Source: Silanimonas sp. (GTDB taxonomy: Bacteria > Pseudomonadota > Gammaproteobacteria > Xanthomonadales > Xanthomonadaceae). From it: 64,000 nt of DNA. How positions within the stretch are numbered: the first letter of the stretch is position 1; each line of letters starts with the position of its first letter. Under the pieces are notes generated by a model. It was not told the DNA's origin, did not search any database, and saw only the letters and a list, made by a program, of their open reading frames with translations. The stretch lies in contig NZ_JAPZSC010000001.1 in assembly GCF_027531545.1 (NCBI RefSeq), positions 496,001 to 560,000 on the forward strand, written 5' to 3'. Positions 1-7,250 of this stretch are shown in pieces. A program made the translations under genes and the position numbers.

Positions 1-1
1 C

Positions 2-787
2 CTGGACGTGAACGTGTCCTTTGGCAGCGCGGCGCGCGGCAACACGCCCCGCTTCGGCCATTACTTCAACCCCCACCGCCCAGGGCACGGGTTCTCGCTG
101 TCTCCCGCCGGTGGAGACTGGGTTCTGATCTGGTACGCGTACGATGACGATGAACTGCCCACCTGGTATTACGCGCAGGCGAAGAAGCCGCTGGCATCAA
201 CGCGGGACACGCTCTGGAGCGCGCCATTGTGGCGTGTCGCCTGGAATGGCGAGCGCTCGCACTTTGCCGACGCGGGCCATGTCCAGCTTTCGTCCACGGG
301 CGGTGAAACGCTGGAAATGACTTGGACGCTGGATGGCATTGGTGGCTCCGAACCCATGGTGCCACTCGGCCCGACGGGATGCGCTCAGTCTTTGAATGGC
401 ATCGCGTTGGATGTGAACGGCCAGTGGTACTCACCGCTTCGCTCGGGATTCGGCTACAGCGTCCAGATGATCAGGGATCAGGAATTCCACTTGGCCTACC
501 TCTACGACGGGGAGGGCCTTCCTCGCTGGATTACTGCGCAAGACAGATTCACCTCTGTGGCGCGAAACATCGTTGCCTTGCAGGTCGCCGGCTTCTGCCC
601 CAGTTGCGATGCGACGCCAACCACCAGTCGAGCGGTCGGCTGGCTCTCGCGTGAGTTCAGCACGGTCGGCGGGTCTCCGAGACTGACGACCATCGGGGCG
701 GCAGTGGACTTCACCGGCCCCGTCGTCGGCGGTTGGCGACAGGCACTCCCCACTGATCGTCTCGGTGCGCCTTTCGGCTGCCGCTAG
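2..787 (+). CDS. Hypothetical surface/secreted-type protein with internal repeat (5' end outside window)
   Basis: The reading frame is open to the left edge, so the start lies outside the window; at least 261 residues are visible. I do not recognise a named family. Two similar units can be seen. Counting from the GTG at base 8, the first covers about residues 1-57 and the second about 134-178. Both begin with LDVN, pass through a Pro-Arg-Gly-x-Gly aromatic stretch, and end in a 'YD, LPxW, AQ' pattern. High aromatic and glycine content with few charges fits a secreted or cell-surface beta-rich domain of the kind attached to large Xanthomonadales exoproteins, but this is inference. Its stop codon shares the palindrome CTAG with the stop of the convergent gene, giving a 4-base overlap. 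Confidence 0.7.
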   Translation: MDVNVSFGSAARGNTPRFGHYFNPHRPGHGFSLSPAGGDWVLIWYAYDDDELPTWYYAQAKKPLASTRDTLWSAPLWRVAWNGERSHFADAGHVQLSSTGGETLEMTWTLDGIGGSEPMVPLGPTGCAQSLNGIALDVNGQWYSPLRSGFGYSVQMIRDQEFHLAYLYDGEGLPRWITAQDRFTSVARNIVALQVAGFCPSCDATPTTSRAVGWLSREFSTVGGSPRLTTIGAAVDFTGPVVGGWRQALPTDRLGAPFGCR

Positions 788-2133
788 GCCGGAATCACCC
801 CGCATATCGCTCTCGTCACTGACCCGAAAAACCTCAAGGCCTCCACCGCCTGCTGCCGCAATTCGGGCACGGCGCTGGTCTCGAAGCGCTCGCCGAAGCG
901 CGCGGCACCGACCACCGCGAGGCTTGGATCGGCGGGCGAGCGCACGCCGGTGCCGAGCGGATGCGCTTCGAGCACGCCATCGCGCACGAGTCGGGCCAAC
1001 AGCGAATCACCAGCCAGCGCGGCGCGGAAGCCGGGGCCGCGGCAGTCCAACGCGAGGGCGACATCCAGGACGGTTTCGCCGAAGCGATCGCGCTTGACGA
1101 TTCGCCCGTCAGCATCGACACGGATGCGGCCCGGCTCCAGCGAGAGCGCGGCATCGGCCTCGAGGGCCGCGCGCACGTCCGGCGCCATGCGGTGGCGGTG
1201 GCGGTTCCAGGCACCGAACGCATGGCGCAGCACGCGCCGCTGCTCGTCCGGCGCAAGGGCCGCCCAGCGCGCATTGGTGTCGGCACGCAGGGCGTCGATC
1301 ACGGCGCGCCACGGGTGCCGGCTCGCGAAGTGACGGAGTACGCCCAGCAGGTCGCGCGCGGTGCTCGCTTCGTCGAGCGCCTCGTCGAGGGCTTCGCGTA
1401 CGTCGGGCGTCAACGGCGCGGCGGGCGCATGCGCCTGCGACCAGCGGCCGCCCGGTGACACGGCTCGGATCGGGCCGCGGAAGCCGCGCTCCCGCAGCCC
1501 GAGCACCATGTCCACAGCGGTGAGGCCGCTGCCAACGACGAGCACCGTGTGGTTATCGCGGAGCGGCACGCCCTGCGCCGGCAGCGCGCGCCACCAAGCC
1601 CACGAATCGGACACCCAATGACGGGGGGCGTTCGGCATCGGCAAGCCGGCCGGCATGCCGAGGCACAGCGCGACGCGGCGGGCCCTCGGCGCAGAGGCGC
1701 CATGGCCGTCGAATCCGTCTTGGCCGAGATCGATCCGCCAGAGGTCGCCGTCTTTCCGAAGCGCGTCGACCGCGCCGAAGCGCGACGACGCGTCGACGCC
1801 CGCCAGACGGGCCTCGAGGTACTCGCCGAACCAGCGTCGCGACACGAATTGGCCGGGCACGACCTCGCGCCCGGGGTGCTCGCGGCGCAGCCAATCGAAG
1901 AAATCCACCGGCGCCTCGGCGTCGAGGCCCATGCGCTCGACCGGCACGTTGAGGCGGTGGACGAGACTGCTTCCGCCATAGGCCGGCAGGAAGGCTCGTC
2001 CGACCGTCTCCGGTCCCCGGCACCAGAGCAACCGCCATTGCGGCTGCAGTGCGCGAGCAGCCAGCACCGTCGCGACGCCGGCGGGTCCACCGCCGATCAC
2101 GGCGAGGTCGTAGGGAGCGTCGATCGCGGTCAT
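784..2133 (-). CDS. FAD/NAD(P)-binding protein (lysine/ornithine monooxygenase-like fold)
   Basis: A 449-residue flavoprotein. The N-terminal dinucleotide-binding loop GGGPAG is at residues 14-19, and a second Rossmann loop (VGSGLTAVD) lies near residue 200. This two-nucleotide-site layout is that of the NAD_binding_9/pyridine nucleotide-disulphide oxidoreductase-like proteins. Substrate and pathway cannot be read from the sequence. It is monocistronic, converges on the preceding gene with a CTAG stop overlap, and starts about 30 bases from the terminator of the upstream small RNA. The ATG at 2133 is followed directly by the FAD motif, which supports this start. Confidence 0.8.
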   Translation of the reverse strand: MTAIDAPYDLAVIGGGPAGVATVLAARALQPQWRLLWCRGPETVGRAFLPAYGGSSLVHRLNVPVERMGLDAEAPVDFFDWLRREHPGREVVPGQFVSRRWFGEYLEARLAGVDASSRFGAVDALRKDGDLWRIDLGQDGFDGHGASAPRARRVALCLGMPAGLPMPNAPRHWVSDSWAWWRALPAQGVPLRDNHTVLVVGSGLTAVDMVLGLRERGFRGPIRAVSPGGRWSQAHAPAAPLTPDVREALDEALDEASTARDLLGVLRHFASRHPWRAVIDALRADTNARWAALAPDEQRRVLRHAFGAWNRHRHRMAPDVRAALEADAALSLEPGRIRVDADGRIVKRDRFGETVLDVALALDCRGPGFRAALAGDSLLARLVRDGVLEAHPLGTGVRSPADPSLAVVGAARFGERFETSAVPELRQQAVEALRFFGSVTRAICGVIPA

Positions 2134-2162
2134 GCGGCCTTATGCCACAAGCCGCAGGGATC

Positions 2163-2202
2163 GGAAAATAAAAACCCCGCGAGCCAGGGGAGACTCGCGG
2201 GG
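2163..2202 (-). terminator. Rho-independent terminator of the sX13-like RNA
   Basis: A perfect 9-bp GC-rich stem (2175-2183 with 2194-2202) encloses a 10-base loop. On the minus strand it is followed by a T-rich tract (TTTTTATTTT). On the plus strand there is no T tract, so it acts leftward, ending the small RNA and any polA read-through. Confidence 0.85.
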
Positions 2203-2296
2203 CTGGTGAAGCGACGAGAGGGGAGGCCCGCCGCTTCGGTGTGGGTCGACCAGGGGAGGGATCGAGTCCACGGCAACGGACGTTGCATCCGTTGCG
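2163..2296 (-). ncRNA. sX13-like small RNA downstream of polA
   Basis: The minus strand between polA and the FAD gene folds into an ordered series of hairpins. Hairpin 1 is a perfect 8-bp stem (2273-2280 with 2288-2295). Hairpin 2 has a 4-bp core stem (2246-2249 with 2262-2265). Hairpin 3 is a 9-bp stem with one G-U pair (2208-2216 with 2229-2237). Hairpin 4 is a 9-bp terminator stem. The loops of hairpins 2, 3 and 4 each carry the same unpaired CUCCCC. Repeated C-rich loops and a position downstream of polA are, as I recall, the hallmarks of the Xanthomonas virulence regulator sX13; enteric Spot 42 shares the position but not this structure. The 5' end is not defined; I see no convincing promoter. 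Confidence 0.75.
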
Positions 2297-2463
2297 TGAC
2301 ATCTGACCACCGGGGCACTGACAAGTTCGTGAACTCGCGCGCTCTTTTCCGCATGGATTCAGGAGGGATTCACCGCCCCGTCGTCGAAGCGTGACGGAAT
2401 CGCTAGTCCGCCGTGACGGGGCAGGAAAAGCCGCGTTAGTGCACGCATGTGCGGCCTACGACG

Positions 2464-5226
2464 TCAGTGGGCCTCGTCCCACGTGGGGCCGACGCCCGCC
2501 TCGACGAGCAGGGGTACGCGCAGCTCGGCGGCAGCCTCCATGCGCCGGAGGACCTCGGCCTTCGCCTCGTCGACGAAGCCGGCCTCCACTTCGAACACCA
2601 GTTCGTCGTGCACCTGCATCAGCATCGCGATGCGGTCCGCGCGTGGCACCGTCCACGCATCCACCGCCACCATCGCGCGCTTGATGATGTCGGCGGCCGT
2701 GCCCTGCATCGGCGCATTGATGGCGGCGCGCTCCGCGCCGGCGCGCTGCGCCTGGTTGCGCGAGCGGATCTCGGCGAGGTGCAGGCGGCGGCCGAACACG
2801 GTCTCGACGTAGCCCTTCTCCTTCGCCTGCTCGCGCGTGCGGTCCATGTAGGCGCGCACGCCGGGATAGCGACTGAAGTACAGGCCGATGTAGTCCTGCG
2901 CCTGGCCGCGGTCGATGCCGAGCTGGCGCGCGAGACCGAAGGCGCTCATGCCGTAGATCAGGCCGAAGTTGATCGCTTTCGCCGCGCGACGCTGGTCGCC
3001 GCTGACCTCGGCCAGCGGCACGCCGAACACCTCCGCCGCGGTGGCCTTGTGCACGTCGAGGCCTTCGGCGAAGGCACGCAGCAGGCCGGCGTCCTCGCTG
3101 AGGTGGGCCATGATGCGCAGCTCGATCTGCGAGTAGTCGCAAGCGAGGATCACTCGGCCCTCGGGAGCCACGAACGCACGGCGGATCTGCCGGCCTTCCG
3201 GCGTGCGGATGGGGATGTTCTGCAGGTTCGGGTCATTCGACGAGAGTCGTCCCGTCGCCGCGCCGGCCTGGTTGTAGCGCGTGTGCACGCGACCGGTGAG
3301 CGGATTCACCGACTCCGGCAGCTTGTCGGTATACGTGCTCTTGAGCTTCGCCAGGCCGCGGTGCTCGAGGATCAGTCGTGGAAGGGCGTGTTGATCGGCA
3401 ATCGCCTCCAGCGCCTCCTCGTTCGTGCTCGGCTGGCCGGTGGGCGTCTTCACCAGTGCGGGCAACTTCAGCTCGTCGAACAGCAGGGCCTGCAACTGCT
3501 TCGGCGAATCGAGGTTGAACGGCCGGCCGGCGATGCCGTGCGCTTCCTGCTCGATGGCGTGCAGACGCTTGGCGTGCTCCGCGCTCTGGCGCTTCAGCTC
3601 GGCGACATCGATGCGCACGCCGGTGCGCTCCATCCGCGCGAGCACCGGCACGAGAGGCATCTCGATGTCGCGGTAGACCGACGCCAGCGCGGGCTCGGTG
3701 GCCAAGCGCGACGACAGTGCCGCGTGCAGGCGCAGGGTGACGTCGGCGTCCTCGGCGGCATAGGCCGTGGCGCGTTCGAGGTCGACCTGGTCGAAGGTGA
3801 TCTGCTTGGCGCCTTTGCCGCAGACCTCTTCGTACTTGATGGTCGTGTACCCGAGGTGGCGCTCGGCCAGCGCGTCCATGTCATGGCGGTTGAGGCCGGC
3901 GTCGAGAACGAAGCTCATCAGCAGCGTGTCCTCGGCGTAGCCCTGAACGTCGATGCCGTGGCGGGCGAGCACTTCGATGTCGAACTTGCCGTTCTGGCCG
4001 AGCTTAGGCCTGGCGGCATCCTCGAGGATCGGCTTGAGCGCCTCGCAAACCATCGCCCAAGGCAGCTGCGGAGGCGCGCCGGCGTAGGCGTGCGCGATGG
4101 GGATGTAGCAGGCTTTGCCAATCGCGACGCACAGGCTCACGCCGACGAGGTGGCACTGCTGCGGATCGAGCCCATCGGTCTCGGTGTCGAAGGCGACCAG
4201 CGGCGCGGCGCGAAGGGCATCGATCCAGCGCGCAAGCTGCGCTTCGTCGAGCACGCATTCCACCTCCCCTTTCGCCGACCATGCGGGATCGATCGGCGCA
4301 ACCGGCGCTGCGTCGCCGCTGCCGCCGAAGCCGCGCGGGGCGCCGCGGGCGGCGCCACCACTCGATGGAGGCGCACCCGCCCCGCCGTCCAGTTCGCGCG
4401 CGGCGGCGTTGAAGCCGTACTGCAGGTAGAGCGTGCGCAGCGCATCGACATGGCGTTCGCGCAGGTGCAGCTCGGCGGGACCGCGGTCGAGCGCGACATC
4501 GGTCTTGATGGTCACGAGCTGGCGGTTCAGCGGAAGCCGATGCAGCGCGGCGCGCAGGTTCTCGCCGATCTTGCCGGTCACCTTCTCCGCGTTGGCGATG
4601 ACGGCATCGAGCGTGCCGTACTCCGCCAGCCACTTCGCCGCCGTCTTCGGCCCGCACTTGTCGACGCCGGGCACGTTGTCGACGCTGTCGCCCATCAGCG
4701 AGAGGTAATCGATGATCTGGTCGGCGCGCACGCCGAACTTCTCGACGACGTCGGCATCGCTCGCGAGCTTCGAGCCGCTCATGGTGTTGGTGAGCGTGAT
4801 GCCGGGGCGCACCAGCTGGGCGAAGTCCTTGTCCGAGGTCGAGACGGTCACTTCGAGACCTTGGGCCGCACCTTGCACGGCCAGCGTGCCGATCACGTCG
4901 TCGGCCTCGACGCCGGGCACGCGCAGGATCGGGAAGCCCAGCGCCTCGACGATGGCGATCATCGGCTCGACCTGCGCGCGCAGGTCATCGGGCATCGGTG
5001 GGCGGTGCACCTTGTACTGCGGGTCGAGTTCCTCGCGGAAGGTCGGGCCGGAGGCGTCGAGCACGAAGGCGGCGTGCTCCGGCCCCTCCTTCAACGTGGC
5101 GCGCAGCATGTTCACCACGCCGAACAGGGCGCCCGTGGGCGTGCCGTCCGGCCCGGTCAGCGGCGGCAGGGCATGGAAGGCCCGGTAGAGGTAGGACGAG
5201 CCGTCGATCAGGACGAGGCGAGGCAT
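2464..5226 (-). CDS. polA: DNA polymerase I
   Basis: A 920-residue family A polymerase with all three activities. The N-terminal 5'-3' exonuclease/flap domain starts MPRLVLIDGSSYLYRAFH. A 3'-5' proofreading domain follows with an intact DTETD metal motif. The polymerase domain has motif A (DYSQIELR), motif B (KAINFGLIYG) and motif C (QVHDELVFE). It fills gaps and removes primers in replication and repair. An upstream in-frame ATG would add 16 residues, but the family begins at this position, so the ATG at 5226 is chosen. It is divergent from the TRAP genes with an 86-base spacer, and followed by the sX13-like RNA. The linker between exonuclease domains is Gly/Ala/Pro-rich, as in other high-GC homologues. 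Confidence 0.97.
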   Translation of the reverse strand: MPRLVLIDGSSYLYRAFHALPPLTGPDGTPTGALFGVVNMLRATLKEGPEHAAFVLDASGPTFREELDPQYKVHRPPMPDDLRAQVEPMIAIVEALGFPILRVPGVEADDVIGTLAVQGAAQGLEVTVSTSDKDFAQLVRPGITLTNTMSGSKLASDADVVEKFGVRADQIIDYLSLMGDSVDNVPGVDKCGPKTAAKWLAEYGTLDAVIANAEKVTGKIGENLRAALHRLPLNRQLVTIKTDVALDRGPAELHLRERHVDALRTLYLQYGFNAAARELDGGAGAPPSSGGAARGAPRGFGGSGDAAPVAPIDPAWSAKGEVECVLDEAQLARWIDALRAAPLVAFDTETDGLDPQQCHLVGVSLCVAIGKACYIPIAHAYAGAPPQLPWAMVCEALKPILEDAARPKLGQNGKFDIEVLARHGIDVQGYAEDTLLMSFVLDAGLNRHDMDALAERHLGYTTIKYEEVCGKGAKQITFDQVDLERATAYAAEDADVTLRLHAALSSRLATEPALASVYRDIEMPLVPVLARMERTGVRIDVAELKRQSAEHAKRLHAIEQEAHGIAGRPFNLDSPKQLQALLFDELKLPALVKTPTGQPSTNEEALEAIADQHALPRLILEHRGLAKLKSTYTDKLPESVNPLTGRVHTRYNQAGAATGRLSSNDPNLQNIPIRTPEGRQIRRAFVAPEGRVILACDYSQIELRIMAHLSEDAGLLRAFAEGLDVHKATAAEVFGVPLAEVSGDQRRAAKAINFGLIYGMSAFGLARQLGIDRGQAQDYIGLYFSRYPGVRAYMDRTREQAKEKGYVETVFGRRLHLAEIRSRNQAQRAGAERAAINAPMQGTAADIIKRAMVAVDAWTVPRADRIAMLMQVHDELVFEVEAGFVDEAKAEVLRRMEAAAELRVPLLVEAGVGPTWDEAH

Positions 5227-5312
5227 GGACGGCTCCGGTTCGGCATGGCCGGCGATTGTATCGGCCTCGCCCACGGTGCGATCCTCGCGCGTCGCGAACC
5301 GCGGGAGGGCGC

Positions 5313-5840
5313 ATGGGCGGTATTCAGAAGATCATCGACGGGACCAGCGAGGCCTGCGGCCATGTCGCCGCGCTGGCGGCGACGATCCTGGTGGCACTCA
5401 CGGCCGGCCTCGTCCTTGCGTTCAGCCTCGGGGTCGGCTCGGTGAAGGTGCAGGACCTCGTGCTATGGCTCAACGCCGGCATGGTGATGCTCGGGCTGGG
5501 CTACGCACTGAAGCACCGCGCGCACGTGCGCATCGACGTGTTCTCCTCGCGCTGGTCGGCGCGCACGGTGGCGCGCGTCGAGGTGCTGGGCATCGCGCTG
5601 CTCCTGCTCCCGTTCTGCGCGGCGCTCGTCTGGTTCAGCCTCGACTACGTCGCGATGAGCTGGCGGATGGGCGAGCGCTCGGGCAGCACGGGCGGCTTGG
5701 CCGGCCTGTATCTCGCGAAGACGCTGCTGCCGGCAGGCGCCGCCCTGCTGGCGCTGCAAGGGATCGCGGAAGCGCTGCGTTCGCTGCCTGTCGCCCTCGG
5801 CCGCGAAGCGCAGGCGAACGCCGGGGAGCCGACGGCATGA
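5313..5840 (+). CDS. dctQ: TRAP transporter small permease (DctQ/TakQ type)
   Basis: A 175-residue inner-membrane protein with four predicted helices and the DctQ signature HVRIDVF after the second helix. It is the small membrane subunit of a tripartite ATP-independent periplasmic transporter, pairing with the large DctM permease to import organic acids using an ion gradient. The ATG at 5313 has a good Shine-Dalgarno (GGGAGG, 5303-5308). The stop overlaps the dctM start (ATGA), so the two are translationally coupled. No binding-protein gene is adjacent; the only one in this window is 15 kb away. Confidence 0.9.
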   Translation: MGGIQKIIDGTSEACGHVAALAATILVALTAGLVLAFSLGVGSVKVQDLVLWLNAGMVMLGLGYALKHRAHVRIDVFSSRWSARTVARVEVLGIALLLLPFCAALVWFSLDYVAMSWRMGERSGSTGGLAGLYLAKTLLPAGAALLALQGIAEALRSLPVALGREAQANAGEPTA

Positions 5841-7219
5841 GCCTGCACGACCAACACATCCTGATGCTCGTCCTGCTGCTGCTCGGCCTGTGCGCGGGCC
5901 TCGCCAGCGGCTTCCCCGTGGCGTTCGTGATCGGCGGCGTGGCCCTGCTCCTCGCCGGCCTCGGCACCCTGCTCGGCAACTTCGATCCGAGCTTCCTGCA
6001 GGCGCTGCCGAACCGCCTGTTCGACACGATGACCAGCCAGACGCTGCTGGCCGTGCCGCTGTTCGTCTACATGGGCGTGATGCTGGAACGCAGCCAGCTC
6101 GCGGAAGCCCTGCTCACCCGCGTGGCGGCCCTGTTCGGGCAGCGCCGCGGTGGGCTCGTCGTCGCGGTGATCCTCGTGGGCGCGATCCTCGCGGCCAGCA
6201 CCGGCATCGTCGGTGCCACGGTGGTGACGATGGGCCTGATCTCGCTGCCGGTGATGCTGCGCGCCGGCTACGACCCGAAACTCGCCACCGGCGCCATCGC
6301 CGCCTCCGGCACGCTGGGCCAGATCATCCCGCCGTCGATCGTGCTGGTGCTGCTCGGCGACCAGCTCGGGAACGCCTACCAGCGTGCCCAGCTCGCCGCC
6401 GGCAACTTCGCACCGGAGACCGTGTCGGTCGGCGATCTTTTCGCCGGGGCCCTGCTGCCCGGCCTGGGGCTCGTGGTGCTCTACCTCGGCTACGCGCTCT
6501 ATGTGGCCTGGCGCCATCCGGAACGCGCCCCCGCCCTGCCCGACGCCGTGCGTCCCTCGCTGTTCGAGGTCGCGCGCGACGTGTTGCCGGCACTTGGCCT
6601 GATCGTGCTGGTGCTGGGCTCGATCCTCGGGGGCTTTGCCACACCCACCGAAGCCGCCGCGGTCGGCGCAGTCGGTGCCAGTTTGTTCGCCGCGATGCGC
6701 GGGCGGCTGTCGTTCGCGCGCCTGCACGAGGTCGCGCGGGAGACCGTGAAGGTCAGCGCGATGGTGTTCGCCATCCTCTTCGCCGCGGCGCTGTTCTCGC
6801 TGGTCTTCCGCGGCTACGGCGGCGACGAGCTGGTGCACGAACTCCTGACCGGCCTGCCGGGCGGCGCGAACGGCGCGGTGCTGCTGGTGATGCTGCTGAT
6901 GTTCCTGCTGGGCTTCGTGCTCGACTTCATCGAGATCGTCTTCATCGTCGTGCCGATCGTCGCCCCGGTGCTGTTCGCCCTTGGCGTCGATCCGGTGTGG
7001 CTGGGCGTGATGATGGCCATCAACCTGCAGACGAGCTTCCTGACGCCGCCCTTCGGCTTCGCGCTGTTCTACCTGCGCGGCGTCGCGCCACCAAGCATCG
7101 AGACGATGGCCATCTATCGCGGCGTGGTGCCCTTCATCGGCCTGCAGCTCGCGATGCTGCTGATCCTGTGGTTCGTGCCGGAGCTGGCGACCTGGCTGCC
7201 CGGCGTGCTCTACGACTGA
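5837..7219 (+). CDS. dctM: TRAP transporter large permease (DctM)
   Basis: A 460-residue, strongly hydrophobic protein with about a dozen membrane segments, the normal length for DctM. The 'TGIVGATVVTMGLISLP' stretch and the 'GTLGQIIPPSIVLVLLG' stretch correspond to conserved DctM core regions. It forms the transport channel of the secondary TRAP system. The ATG at 5837 overlaps the dctQ stop by four bases. Substrate cannot be read from the permease; the TakP-like binding protein at 21939 suggests 2-oxoacids if they work together. It is convergent with the GGDEF-EAL gene, with a GC hairpin between them. Confidence 0.92.
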   Translation: MSLHDQHILMLVLLLLGLCAGLASGFPVAFVIGGVALLLAGLGTLLGNFDPSFLQALPNRLFDTMTSQTLLAVPLFVYMGVMLERSQLAEALLTRVAALFGQRRGGLVVAVILVGAILAASTGIVGATVVTMGLISLPVMLRAGYDPKLATGAIAASGTLGQIIPPSIVLVLLGDQLGNAYQRAQLAAGNFAPETVSVGDLFAGALLPGLGLVVLYLGYALYVAWRHPERAPALPDAVRPSLFEVARDVLPALGLIVLVLGSILGGFATPTEAAAVGAVGASLFAAMRGRLSFARLHEVARETVKVSAMVFAILFAAALFSLVFRGYGGDELVHELLTGLPGGANGAVLLVMLLMFLLGFVLDFIEIVFIVVPIVAPVLFALGVDPVWLGVMMAINLQTSFLTPPFGFALFYLRGVAPPSIETMAIYRGVVPFIGLQLAMLLILWFVPELATWLPGVLYD

Positions 7220-7227
7220 TCAGGCCG

Positions 7228-7243
7228 GCCCGCCCACGCGGGC
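7228..7243. terminator. Possible GC hairpin between convergent genes
   Basis: A perfect 6-bp inverted repeat (GCCCGC, 4-base loop, GCGGGC) lies just after the dctM stop and before the stop of the convergent GGDEF-EAL gene. There is no T tract on either side, so intrinsic termination is only possible, not shown. Confidence 0.3.
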
Positions 7244-7250
7244 ACTTACG

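Noticed and set aside
2130-2354. 74-codon minus-strand frame between polA and the FAD gene
   Set aside because: It runs through the hairpins and terminator of the small RNA and has no plausible protein features.
2449-5445. 998-codon plus-strand open frame opposite polA
   Set aside because: It is a high-GC shadow: the minus strand encodes a complete polymerase with all motifs, and the plus frame has no recognisable domain.
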